NCBI RefSeq assembly: GCF_000092985.1 | Contig: NC_014211.1 | Span: 682,001-746,000, forward strand | DNA: 64,000 nucleotides | DNA from: Nocardiopsis dassonvillei subsp. dassonvillei DSM 43111 | GTDB lineage: Bacteria; Actinomycetota; Actinomycetes; Streptosporangiales; Streptosporangiaceae | Reading direction: 5' to 3' | Shown: one piece after another, positions 49,025 through 57,113 of the stretch | Position numbering within the stretch: the stretch's first letter is position 1 | How the letters are laid out: every line of letters begins with the position of its first letter | Notes under the pieces: generated by a model | Database searches by the model: none | The model's input: only the letters and a program-made list of their open reading frames with translations | Told to the model about the DNA's origin: nothing | Position numbers and translations under genes: made by a program

Positions 49025-51259
49025 TCATCTGAACTCCCGTGAGCAGCTCGCGGTACTGGTCGTGCCGCTGTCGGCGGTGGCGCTCTCGGACGCCGCCAGC
49101 ACGGTGAAGGAGTAGCAGCGCCCCGAGCCGCGCGGCTGGTAGGTGTAGGAGAGCTGTCCGCCCCCGGCCGCGGTGCCGGGCGTGCTCACCTCGCTCAGCG
49201 ACCTGGAGCCGTCGCCGTGCGGCGTGATGGTGTACTGGGTCGCCCCCTCCACCTGTGACCAGGTGACCGTCACCGTGTCTCCGGAAGCGCTGAAGGAGAC
49301 GCCGGCGGGCGCTCCGATCTCCTGGGTGGGCATGGTGAACGGGGCGCTCGTGGCGGACTCGCCGCTGACGCCCCCCGCGCCGCGCGCCGTCACGGTGAAG
49401 GTGTAGGTGCCGCCCGGCGCCAGCCCGGCGACCTCCACCGACGTGCCCGTGGACGTGCGGTCGCTCACCGGGTCGGAGTCGGAGGAGGCGGAGACGAGGT
49501 AGTCCGCGGCCCCCTCGGCGGCCTCCCAGGACACGGTCACGCTGTCGCTTCCCGCCGCGGCGACGGCGACGCCGCTCGGCGCGCCGGGGGCCCGGGGGCT
49601 GGGAGTGACCTCCTCGGTCTGCGCCGCGGGACCGGTGCCGAAGGCGTTGGATGCCCGCACCCGGAAGCGGTAGGAGGTGCCGTTCTCCAGTCCGGTGATC
49701 GTGGCCTCCAGCTCCGAGCCGTCGACGGTCGTGCTGCCGCCCTGCCACGTGATGTCGTAGGTCTCCACGGGGGAGTCCGGGGAGTAGGCCTCCGGCCAGG
49801 ACAGCGTGACCGATCCGTCCCCGGCGGTGAAGGAGACGGGTGTCGGAGCGCCCGGCGCCGTGCCCTCGTCCTCCTCCTCGCCGTCGTCCCGGGGGCTCTC
49901 CACGGCCGGGGCCCTGGGGGCGGCGCCGCCCTCGGTGCCGCCGGACTCCGGGGCGGTGGTGTCACCGGCGTCGGGCGCACCCGCGTCGGGCACGGGGGCG
50001 TCACCGGGCTCGGGCGCGGTGGTCCCGTCCGGGGCCGGTTCCCGGGGCGCGGGCTCGTCCTCGTCGGTCTCGCCGGGGCCGGGCGGCGGGGCGGTCTTGT
50101 CGATGACGGTGGCCCGGCCCCCGGGGTCGACGACCGCCGCCACCCCGGTGTCGGGTGAGTTGATGTACAGGCTGCCCTCGCGCGCCTCCAGCTCCAGCGG
50201 CCCCTCGGCACCGGGCAGGGTGATGGGGTTGAGCTCGTCCCCGGAGGGGCCGAAGACGCGCACCGCGCCCTCCTCGGGGAAGGGCACGTAGAAGCGGCCC
50301 TCGTAGGGGACGGCGGTGCCGCCGCCCTCACGGCCGGTGGAGAAGTGGTCCACGCCCGCCGACCCGGTGGGGTCGGACACGGTGACGACGTCGCCGGAGC
50401 CGGGCAGCGTCACGGCGGCCAGGTCGCCCCGGGTGCGCGGCGGTACCTCGGCGCCCTCCAGCGGGACGGGAGAGGTGATGGTCCGGGACTCGCCACCGTT
50501 GCGGACGGCGACCATGCGGTCGCCGTTCCGGTCGACCGCGAGCACGCCGTCGTCGAGGACCGTGACGGCGATGTCGGCGCCGGGGTCGGCCACCGACGCG
50601 GTCTGCGTGATGACGGCCTCCTCGGCCTCGACCCGGATTCCGACGACCGTGCCCTGGGTGGGCACCCCCAGCCAGAGGGTGTCGGAGTCGTCGAAGGCCC
50701 CGCCGACCAGCGGGGCCGGGATCCTCAGGGACGGTCCGGTCGGCTGGAGGGTCGCGGGGTCCACCGCCTTGACCTCACCGCTGGCGCGGTCGATGACCAC
50801 CGCGGCCTCCTCGCCCAGCGCGAGGCCGAAGTCGCCGCCGGTGCCGAGTTCGAGCACACCGGAGAACCCCATCTCCCGCAGGTCCACCGAAGTCACCCGG
50901 CCGGTCTCGGGGTCGTGGAGCAGGAGGTAGTCGTCGTTCTGGGTGACCTGGACGGGGCGTCCGGCGGAGCCGGGCAGCGCGGCGACGAGGTCGATCCGCG
51001 CGTTGTCGCCGTTGACGCGGAAGCTCTCGCCCGCGGGGCTGTCCCAGAGCCACACGGCGCCGTCGGACATCTCGTCCGCACGGCCCATGGCCCCGGCGCC
51101 GAGCGCGGTGCTGAGCAGGCCCGCGGCCAGGAGCGAGATCATCAGGCCCGGGGCGCTGGAGCGGGTGCGGCGCCAGAGCGCCGAGGCCGCGCGCCGCACG
51201 GGGGAGGGGCGGGGCTTCGGCGCGGGATCCGTCGGGGGTGCGGTGGGCTGGTCCACCAT
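49025..51259 (-). CDS. Membrane-anchored beta-propeller with three fibronectin III domains
   Basis: This 744-residue protein has a cytoplasmic Pro-rich start and one membrane helix (about 38-58, LMISLLAAGLLSTALGAG). A propeller-like domain of repeated strands (about 70-360, with DPETGRVTSVDL, DRASGEVKAVDP) and a Pro/Glu-rich linker follow. Three FN3 domains close the protein, each with the hydrophobic core of the fold (SVTLSWPEA...SYRFRVRASN, SVTVSWEAAEG...TYTFTVTARG, TVTVTWSQVEG...CYSFTVLAAS). The ATG has AGGGAG upstream. The stop lies close to the SapA-like start, so the two are co-transcribed. It is probably an adhesive or sensing surface protein. Confidence 0.87.
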   Translation of the reverse strand: MVDQPTAPPTDPAPKPRPSPVRRAASALWRRTRSSAPGLMISLLAAGLLSTALGAGAMGRADEMSDGAVWLWDSPAGESFRVNGDNARIDLVAALPGSAGRPVQVTQNDDYLLLHDPETGRVTSVDLREMGFSGVLELGTGGDFGLALGEEAAVVIDRASGEVKAVDPATLQPTGPSLRIPAPLVGGAFDDSDTLWLGVPTQGTVVGIRVEAEEAVITQTASVADPGADIAVTVLDDGVLAVDRNGDRMVAVRNGGESRTITSPVPLEGAEVPPRTRGDLAAVTLPGSGDVVTVSDPTGSAGVDHFSTGREGGGTAVPYEGRFYVPFPEEGAVRVFGPSGDELNPITLPGAEGPLELEAREGSLYINSPDTGVAAVVDPGGRATVIDKTAPPPGPGETDEDEPAPREPAPDGTTAPEPGDAPVPDAGAPDAGDTTAPESGGTEGGAAPRAPAVESPRDDGEEEDEGTAPGAPTPVSFTAGDGSVTLSWPEAYSPDSPVETYDITWQGGSTTVDGSELEATITGLENGTSYRFRVRASNAFGTGPAAQTEEVTPSPRAPGAPSGVAVAAAGSDSVTVSWEAAEGAADYLVSASSDSDPVSDRTSTGTSVEVAGLAPGGTYTFTVTARGAGGVSGESATSAPFTMPTQEIGAPAGVSFSASGDTVTVTWSQVEGATQYTITPHGDGSRSLSEVSTPGTAAGGGQLSYTYQPRGSGRCYSFTVLAASESATADSGTTSTASCSREFR

Positions 51260-51727
51260 GCAGGGCTCCCTTGTGCGTGTGGCTCGTGATCCCGTCCACA
51301 GGGAGGCGCCCACCGCGACGGGGTTCGGGTCTGGCGGTGAAATCGGCGGCCGGAGGGAGGGCAGGGGCACCAGAGGTGTACCAGGGTCACGACGATTCCG
51401 TCAATGTCCTTACGTGCCGCCCGAAGACACCCCAAAAGGTACGGAGACGGGTCTCCGCGGCCCGACGTGTCCGATCGGCGGCACCACGCCGCTCCCGCGG
51501 CGGCCCGGGCCCGCGCGTCGCCCGAGGTGGTGGAGTCCTCCGCCTCTGACCAGGGCGGTCGCCGCCTTCGGTCGGCCGACCCGGGAAGGCGTCACCGGGA
51601 CCGGCTAGGATTCACCCCACATCCCCCCGTCACGCCCACAGCGCACCTTTTCCCCTGCCCTGGAGAAGGGCGCGGGCTCACCGCGCACCTCATCCCCACT
51701 CCAGACGAGGCCTGTGAGACGACAGCC
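51260..51727. other. Divergent spacer with candidate kinase promoter
   Basis: About 470 nt lie between the propeller-FN3 gene and the kinase gene. TAGGAT (51606-51611) is a good housekeeping -10 for the rightward kinase, leaving a leader of about 110 nt; no clear -35 is seen. A short frame within 51404-51700 is an upstream extension of the kinase frame and not a separate gene. Nothing else is supported. Confidence 0.4.
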
Positions 51728-53356
51728 GTGAGTACGCACCCCTCAGCCGTCACGCTCCCCGCGACCGCGACCGCCCTGACCTCCACCGACCCCGCGCGGA
51801 TCGGTCCCTACCGGACCCTCGGGCGCCTGGGCTCCGGCGGTATGGGTGTCGTGTACGCGGCCCTCGACCGGAACGGCGCGCTCGTCGCGGTCAAGCTCAT
51901 CCACCCCGAGTACTCCGCCGACGACGAGTTCCGGGCGCGGTTCGCGCGCGAGGTGCGGCTGCTGGGCCGGGTGGGCGGAGCCTGCGCGGTGCCGCTGCTG
52001 GCCGCCGACACCGAGGCCGAGCGCCCCTGGCTGGCCACCCCGTTGGTGCGCGGGATGACGCTCAGCGCCTACACGCGCGCGCACGGGCCCCTGGGCGGAT
52101 GGCTGCTGATCGGACTGGCCGCCGGAGTGGCCGAGGCGCTCGCCCAGATCCACGAGATCGGCATCGCCCACCGCGACCTCAAGCCCGCCAACGTCATCCT
52201 GTCGCCCGAGGGACCCCGTGTCCTGGACTTCGGCGTGGCCCGCGCGATCGACCAGACCGCGCTGACCCGCACCGGGTCCGTGCTGGGCTCGCCCGGCTGG
52301 ATCAGCCCCGCCCACTACCGCGGCGAACCCCCCAGCACCGCCGACGACGTCTTCGCCTGGGGTGCGCTGGTCTCCTACGCGGCGACCGGGCGCCCGCCGT
52401 TCGGCACCGGCGACCCGGCGGCCGTCGCGCACCGGGTGATCAGCGGCGAACCCGACACCGCGGGTTTCACCGGCCCCCTCGCGGACCTGGCCGCACGCGC
52501 GCTCAGCAAGGAGGCGTCCGAGCGGCCGACCGCGCTGGAGCTGGTCGGCGGCGTGATCGCGGCGGGCGACCCGAGGCGCTCCCACACCCCGCCGGACTCC
52601 GCCGCGGAGGCGGGCGGCGTCATGGCCACCGTCGTCGACCACCAGTGGCAGGGCGTGCGGACCGCACCCGAGCGCGAGTTCCCGGTGGCCCCCGAGAGGC
52701 GGGGCGGAGCCGGGAGGACGCTGACCGTCGTCGGCGCCGCCCTGGGCGCCCTCGTCCTGCTCGCGGGACTGGGCTTCGGCGGCGTCGCCCTGGCCGCCAA
52801 CTGGGACTCCCTGCCCGTCGCCGCCTGGTTCGGGGACGAGCCGACCGGGACGGCCGAGGCGCGGCAGGCCGCCGGGGAGCAGCAGAACCCGGAACGCGGA
52901 CACCAGGAGCGGCCGGACGGCGCCTCCTCCGAGGAGCCCTCCGCGAGCCCCTCCGACGAGGCGTCCCAGAGCGCTGAGGACGAGGGGGATTCCGGCGGCG
53001 GGTCCACCACCACGACGGCCACGGTGGGCGCCGGGGTGGGCGCGAGCGGAACGCGCCCACCGGGCGAGCACGTCGTGGCCTTCCAGACCCCCGGCGGTTC
53101 GGGGCAGTACGCCGTGCTCGACGGCGCCACGGTGGTGTGCGCGTGGAGCTTCTGCCAGAGCCAGGGCGGATCGGTCGGCGACGGCGGCGCCGGTTCGGTC
53201 GCCTCCACCCCCTCGGCCCTGACCGGCTACGTCAACCAGGGCAGCCGCGTCATCACCGCCGAGGTCACCTACACCACCGGCGCCGACGGCACCGTCACCA
53301 TCACCCGCCTGGTGGAGCGGCACAGCACCAGCGGCACGGGCACCCCGCCGTGGTAG
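51728..53356 (+). CDS. Membrane Ser/Thr protein kinase (PknB/Hanks type)
   Basis: This 542-residue protein has a complete kinase domain: Gly-rich loop GSGGMG (35-40), AVKLIHP (Lys56), HRDLKPANVIL (Asp150), DFGVAR (167-172), SPGWISPAHYRG in the activation segment and SKEASERPTALEL. One membrane helix (about 333-357) and a Ser/Glu-rich linker follow. The external domain (about 440-542: VVAFQTPGGSGQYAVLDG, VCAWSFCQSQGG, SRVITAEVTYTTGADGTVTITRLVERH) is not PASTA and is not recognised. The GTG start is used. In contrast to the two related pseudokinases in the window, this one keeps every catalytic residue. It is followed directly by a SapA-like gene. Confidence 0.94.
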   Translation: MSTHPSAVTLPATATALTSTDPARIGPYRTLGRLGSGGMGVVYAALDRNGALVAVKLIHPEYSADDEFRARFAREVRLLGRVGGACAVPLLAADTEAERPWLATPLVRGMTLSAYTRAHGPLGGWLLIGLAAGVAEALAQIHEIGIAHRDLKPANVILSPEGPRVLDFGVARAIDQTALTRTGSVLGSPGWISPAHYRGEPPSTADDVFAWGALVSYAATGRPPFGTGDPAAVAHRVISGEPDTAGFTGPLADLAARALSKEASERPTALELVGGVIAAGDPRRSHTPPDSAAEAGGVMATVVDHQWQGVRTAPEREFPVAPERRGGAGRTLTVVGAALGALVLLAGLGFGGVALAANWDSLPVAAWFGDEPTGTAEARQAAGEQQNPERGHQERPDGASSEEPSASPSDEASQSAEDEGDSGGGSTTTTATVGAGVGASGTRPPGEHVVAFQTPGGSGQYAVLDGATVVCAWSFCQSQGGSVGDGGAGSVASTPSALTGYVNQGSRVITAEVTYTTGADGTVTITRLVERHSTSGTGTPPW

Positions 53357-53385
53357 GGGCCGGAACCCGAAACGACGGGAGAGAC

Positions 53386-53787
53386 ATGCCGAAGACCCTC
53401 GTACGCGGGACCGCCGCCGTGGCGGGCCTGGCCCTGACCATGGCGGTGGGCACCCCCGTGCCCGCCACCGCCGCCTCCTACGGGGGCCAGTGCGGGAGCG
53501 GATACGGGGTGGTCAACGAGGCCTCCGTCAACGGGGGCACCGTCTTCCTCACCTACAACAACTCCAACGGCCGCAACTGCGTCGTCGTGGTGCGGACCGA
53601 CCCGGGCAGCGCCGTCAACATGGACGCGGCCCTCAAACGCAGCGACTCCACCTCCTGGGACACCGACCCGGGCGACTGGACGGAGTACGCGGGCCCGGTC
53701 TACGCCGACGCCGCCGGCCACTGCGTGGACTGGGGCGGCGTGGTCGGCGACGAATGGGTCCTGCGCAACGGCACCAACTGCGGCTGA
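53386..53787 (+). CDS. Secreted SapA-like (spore-associated protein A) protein
   Basis: This 133-residue protein has a signal peptide (KTLVRGTAAVAGLALTMAVGTPVPATAAS) and a mature part with CGSGYGVVNEASVNGGTVFLTYNNSNGRNCVVVV, YAGPVYADAAGHCVDWGGVVGDEW and TNCG. The match to SapA (CGxGY start, GTxxLxYN, NCVV, YAGPV, CVxWGG, xCG end) is stronger than for the paralogue at 48534. GACGGGAGAG lies before the ATG. Two disulfides are likely. It follows the kinase gene by 29 nt, suggesting co-expression. Confidence 0.87.
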   Translation: MPKTLVRGTAAVAGLALTMAVGTPVPATAASYGGQCGSGYGVVNEASVNGGTVFLTYNNSNGRNCVVVVRTDPGSAVNMDAALKRSDSTSWDTDPGDWTEYAGPVYADAAGHCVDWGGVVGDEWVLRNGTNCG

Positions 53788-53807
53788 CACAACAGGAGAG
53801 GGCGCTT

Positions 53808-55046
53808 GTGAACGTGCACCACCCGTGGTGGATGAACCCGGTCAACACCCTGCTCAGACCCTTCGACAACAGCCTGGGGGCGGCCGAGGGCGCCTTCGAC
53901 GCCATGCTGGCGGAGGCCTCCGCCAGCAGCGGGCTCCCCTGGCCCTCCGACGAACCCTTCCTCTCGGACACGCGCGTGCTCCACGACGCCTGGCAGGCGG
54001 TGCCCGGCGTCACCCCGATCGGCCGGATCGGCCTGCGGGGAGAGGTCCGGCGGCGGCTGGAGACGCGCCTGCGCATGCTCCACCTGCTCGACGCCAACCC
54101 GGAGGTCGCGGCCCAGCCCGTCGAGCGGCCGGTGTTCATCACCGGACTGCCCAGGACGGGCACGACGTTCGGCCACGGCCTCCTGGCCCAGCACGTCCGG
54201 GCCCGCGCCCCGCGGCTGTGGGAGATGCTGAGCCCGGTCCCCGACACGGGCAGGCCCGGGGAGCGCACCGTGGGCAGGCGCGAGCGCCTCGCGCTGGCGC
54301 GGAGGCTGGTCCGGGGCATGGACGCCATGGGACCCGGGTTCCAGACCATCCACCCCATGCACCCGCTCGAACCCGAGGAGTGCGTCTTCCTCCTGCCGCA
54401 GGGGATGTTCTTCCACGTCCGCGCCGCCTCCCCGGACTACCGCGCCTGGGTCGAGGGGCGCGACGCCACCCCCGACTACGCCTACCTCAAACAGCAGCTC
54501 CAGGCGTTGCAGTGGAAGCGGCCCGCGCGCCGCTGGGTGCTCAAGTCGCCCCTGCACCTGCTCAGCCTGGACGCCCTGCTCAACGTCTTCCCCGACGCGG
54601 TGGTCGTCATGACCGACCGCGACCCGGCGCGGGCCATGGCGTCGTGGGCCAGCCTGACCGAGACCTCGATGCGCATCCACAACAGCGACGTGGACCCGCA
54701 CTGGATCGGCCGGGAGTGGCTGGGGATCTGGGCGGCGGGAGCCGAACGGGCCCGCCGCGTGCGCCGCGAGCACGGTCCGGAACGCTTCCTGGACCTGCCC
54801 TACGGCGAGCTGACCTCCGACCCGCTCGGGGCGGCCGAACGCGTCTGGAGCGGCCTCGGCGAGGACTTCGACCCCGACACCCGGGCCCGCACGCTCGCCT
54901 ACACGCGCGCGGACCGGCGCAGGAACCCGGGCGGCCACCGGTACGACCTGGAGTACTACGGCCTCACCGCCGAGGAGGTGCACGCGGCGTTCGGCCCGGA
55001 CCCGACCGGCGCCGAGGCGGCCCGCGCGGGAGGAGGCGGGACCTGA
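53808..55046 (+). CDS. Sulfotransferase-family protein
   Basis: This 412-residue protein has the PAPS-binding P-loop-like motif ITGLPRTGTTF (about 107-117), LLAQHV, RRWVLKSPLHLLSLDALLNVFPDAVVVMTDRDP (the 3'-phosphate-binding region with conserved Lys-Ser-Pro and Arg/Asp), and FLDLPYGELTSDPLG. It would transfer sulfate from PAPS to a hydroxyl or amine of a small molecule, glycan or lipid. GTG 53808 follows an AGGAGAG site. It lies 20 nt after the SapA-like gene, so it is the third gene of the kinase-SapA-sulfotransferase set. The acceptor is unknown. Confidence 0.88.
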   Translation: MNVHHPWWMNPVNTLLRPFDNSLGAAEGAFDAMLAEASASSGLPWPSDEPFLSDTRVLHDAWQAVPGVTPIGRIGLRGEVRRRLETRLRMLHLLDANPEVAAQPVERPVFITGLPRTGTTFGHGLLAQHVRARAPRLWEMLSPVPDTGRPGERTVGRRERLALARRLVRGMDAMGPGFQTIHPMHPLEPEECVFLLPQGMFFHVRAASPDYRAWVEGRDATPDYAYLKQQLQALQWKRPARRWVLKSPLHLLSLDALLNVFPDAVVVMTDRDPARAMASWASLTETSMRIHNSDVDPHWIGREWLGIWAAGAERARRVRREHGPERFLDLPYGELTSDPLGAAERVWSGLGEDFDPDTRARTLAYTRADRRRNPGGHRYDLEYYGLTAEEVHAAFGPDPTGAEAARAGGGGT

Positions 55047-55082
55047 GGGGACGCGTCCGTGCCACCCGGCCCGGGCCGGGCT

Positions 55083-55106
55083 CGCGTCCGCGCCGTCGCG
55101 GACGCG
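55083..55106. terminator. Bidirectional hairpin between convergent genes
   Basis: CGCGTCCGCG and CGCGGACGCG form a perfect 10-bp stem with a CCGT loop, between the sulfotransferase stop (55046) and the DUF4184 gene end (55142). Confidence 0.65.
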
Positions 55107-55141
55107 GCGACCTTCCGGACGGCCGCCGCGACCGCGTGGCG

Positions 55142-55922
55142 TCAGCGCGCCGTGCGGTGCAGCGGCCGCCACGACCACCAGGCGGCCGTCCACGCGGCCA
55201 GGCCCAGCCCGGTGCCGGTGACGGCCCCGACGAGCAGGCACCGCACGAGGTCGTAGCCGCTCACCTGCGCGCGGTCGGGCAGACCGCCCGCCACGGCGCC
55301 CGCCACCGCGCACACGGCGAGGGCGGACAGGGCCAGGACGCGCACGCGGTCGCCGGGGACGGACCCGGGGCGCCCATCCGCCTCACGGCCGGCGCGCCCG
55401 GCGTCCGCGCGGCGGGCGCGCTCGCGGTGGACCCACCAGGCCAGGACGGCCAGGCCGCCCGCCGAACTCGCGGTACATCAGCACGTTGTAGAGCAGGTGC
55501 GGGCCCGCCACCGGAGCGCTCAGCGGCGGCCAGGCCCGCACCAGGGCCCCGCCCGTCTGGGTGAAGGAGTCCCAGGCCATGTGCGTGACCGAGCCCGCCG
55601 CCAGCGCCGCGGCGGTCAGCGCGGCCGCCCGCGCCGCCTCCCGCGCCGACCGGGGAGCCCGGACGCGCGGGAACCGCGTACGTGCTCCGGCCAGCGCGTG
55701 CAGCGGTGGACGGAGCACGTACGCGTACACCACCAGCACGGCGCCGCCGAGCAGCACGTCCAGCCACAGCCCCGCGGGGCCGTGCGTGGTCGCCGCGGCC
55801 ACGGGCAGCGGCAGGTAGTACGGCAGGTCCGGCGCCACCGACCCGACGACCAGGGCCGCCGGCGGCAGCCCGGTACGCGCCAGGGGAAGGACCGCCGCGA
55901 CATGGCTGGGGGTGAAGGGCAC
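55142..55922 (-). pseudogene. DUF4184-family membrane gene broken by a single-base indel
   Basis: The gene starts at ATG 55922 with the DUF4184 hallmark MPFTPSHVAAVLPLARTGLPPAALVVGSVAPDLPYYLPLP and several membrane helices, and continues to YNVLMYREFGG. There the frame changes: the original frame reads only Pro/Arg-rich sequence and stops at 55383. A second frame continues GGLAVLAWWVHRERARRAD and then VLALSALAVCAVAGAVAGG, ending WWSWRPLHRTAR at 55142. The switch lies at the CCC run 55458-55460 (plus strand); removing one C restores about 259 residues, the normal family length. Sequencing error or true pseudogene remain open. Confidence 0.8.
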
Positions 55923-55967
55923 GTCGTCCTTCCTCGGCCGGGGACCGCGCGGCCCCGGCGGGCCTCG

Positions 55968-56702
55968 CTACTGCGCGTCCAGGTACTGGTAGGTGGCCAG
56001 GGTCCCCCCGATGAGCACGTAGACCTCGTAGGGGGAGACCGTGTCCTCCGGGGAGTCCGACCCCGCGAGCCCTCCGTCCCGGGCGTAGCAGAGGTAGGGG
56101 GCCCGTTCCGCGCCCGGCTCGACGGCCACGACGTCGTCCATGTCGCAGTACACCGCCTCGACGCCGTGGTCGAAGCGGATGGTGTCCTCGACGACCTCGC
56201 GCACGGTGGGCAGCTCCGGGTACTCGAACCGGAAGGCGGCGCCGCCGTCCCCGGCCAGGACCGGGAACTGCATGTCCAGGCCGCCGTAGGTGAGGGTGCA
56301 GCTCAGACCCGGTTCGACGGGTTCGGTCATCTGCTCGGGACACGCGGCGGCGGCGCTCGGATCGACGAGGGAGGCCTTGCGGGTCACCTCCGTCAGCAGG
56401 GCCCAGGCCGCCCGCTCGGACACCGACGCGGAGTCCTCGGGCTCGGGGGGCAGGGCGGACTCGTCCACCTGGGGTCTGGAGACGGGAACGGGTGCTTCGA
56501 CGAGGAGCCCGGCGAGCTCCTCCTGGGACAGCGCCTCCGGCGGAGTGCCCTCCGCGGCGGTCGTCTCCTCGGCGGCCTCTTCCGAGGGCGCCGAGGCCTC
56601 CGCGGGGTCCTCCCCGCCGCCACAGGCGGACAGGGCGAACACGAGCGAGAGGGAGACCGCCGGGGTAAGGGCGAAGCGGCCGTGAGGGGGGAAGAAGGGC
56701 AT
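55968..56702 (-). CDS. Lipoprotein of unknown function
   Basis: This 244-residue protein has a lipoprotein signal ending LSAC (Cys about 27, CGGGED), an acidic disordered region (about 30-80) and a compact domain with four further cysteines (AAACPEQ, GLSCTLTYGG, AVYCDMDD, PYLCYARDG), probably two disulfides. AAAAGGACAGAG precedes the ATG. It would sit on the outer membrane face. No family is recognised. It lies 45 nt upstream of the DUF4184 gene on the same strand and may share its promoter. Confidence 0.75.
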   Translation of the reverse strand: MPFFPPHGRFALTPAVSLSLVFALSACGGGEDPAEASAPSEEAAEETTAAEGTPPEALSQEELAGLLVEAPVPVSRPQVDESALPPEPEDSASVSERAAWALLTEVTRKASLVDPSAAAACPEQMTEPVEPGLSCTLTYGGLDMQFPVLAGDGGAAFRFEYPELPTVREVVEDTIRFDHGVEAVYCDMDDVVAVEPGAERAPYLCYARDGGLAGSDSPEDTVSPYEVYVLIGGTLATYQYLDAQ

Positions 56703-57113
56703 CTCTGTCCTTTTCGTCCTTGGTGGGGGTGGGGGGAGGGGGATGCCAGTGGACCGTGAAACGCATGGGGTGGCCCGCCATTCCGACTCCCGTCACCCTC
56801 CGTCGGTTCACCGAATACCAGGAGTGTGTTCCACTTCACTGAAAGAACGCGTGCGGTGACACTTCGGTGAAACGCGGGACCCGAGAGGAGCCGAAGACCC
56901 CCTGAGGAGTCCGCCCCCGCCGTGAGCAGGCGCGGAAGCGCGCGTACCCCCTCGCGGCCGTGCGCGTGCGCCGCACTCCCCGGGGGCGGAGGCGTGGCGG
57001 CGCGGGAGGAGGGATCCGGCGCTTCCTCCGGCGGGCCGGGTCCGGCGCCGGGGTGTGCCGCGCCCCACACCCCGGGGCGGCGCGACCGAACGAGATTCTC
57101 TACCATCCACTAT
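56703..57113. other. Divergent spacer of the lipoprotein and mutA genes
   Basis: About 410 nt hold the three phased sites described separately. Close to mutA, TACCAT (57102-57107) lies 6 nt before the ATG at 57114, so mutA may be transcribed as a leaderless or near-leaderless mRNA. No gene is supported in the spacer. Confidence 0.45.
56807..56871. promoter_or_regulatory. Three phased 9-bp operator-like sites
   Basis: TTCACCGAA (56807-56815), TTCACTGAA (56835-56843) and TTCGGTGAA (56863-56871) start exactly 28 bp apart. The third is the exact reverse complement of the first. All share the palindromic core TTC-N3-GAA. They lie 105-170 nt upstream of the lipoprotein gene and 240-310 nt upstream of mutA. 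They look like binding sites for one regulator on one face of the helix. Confidence 0.55.
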
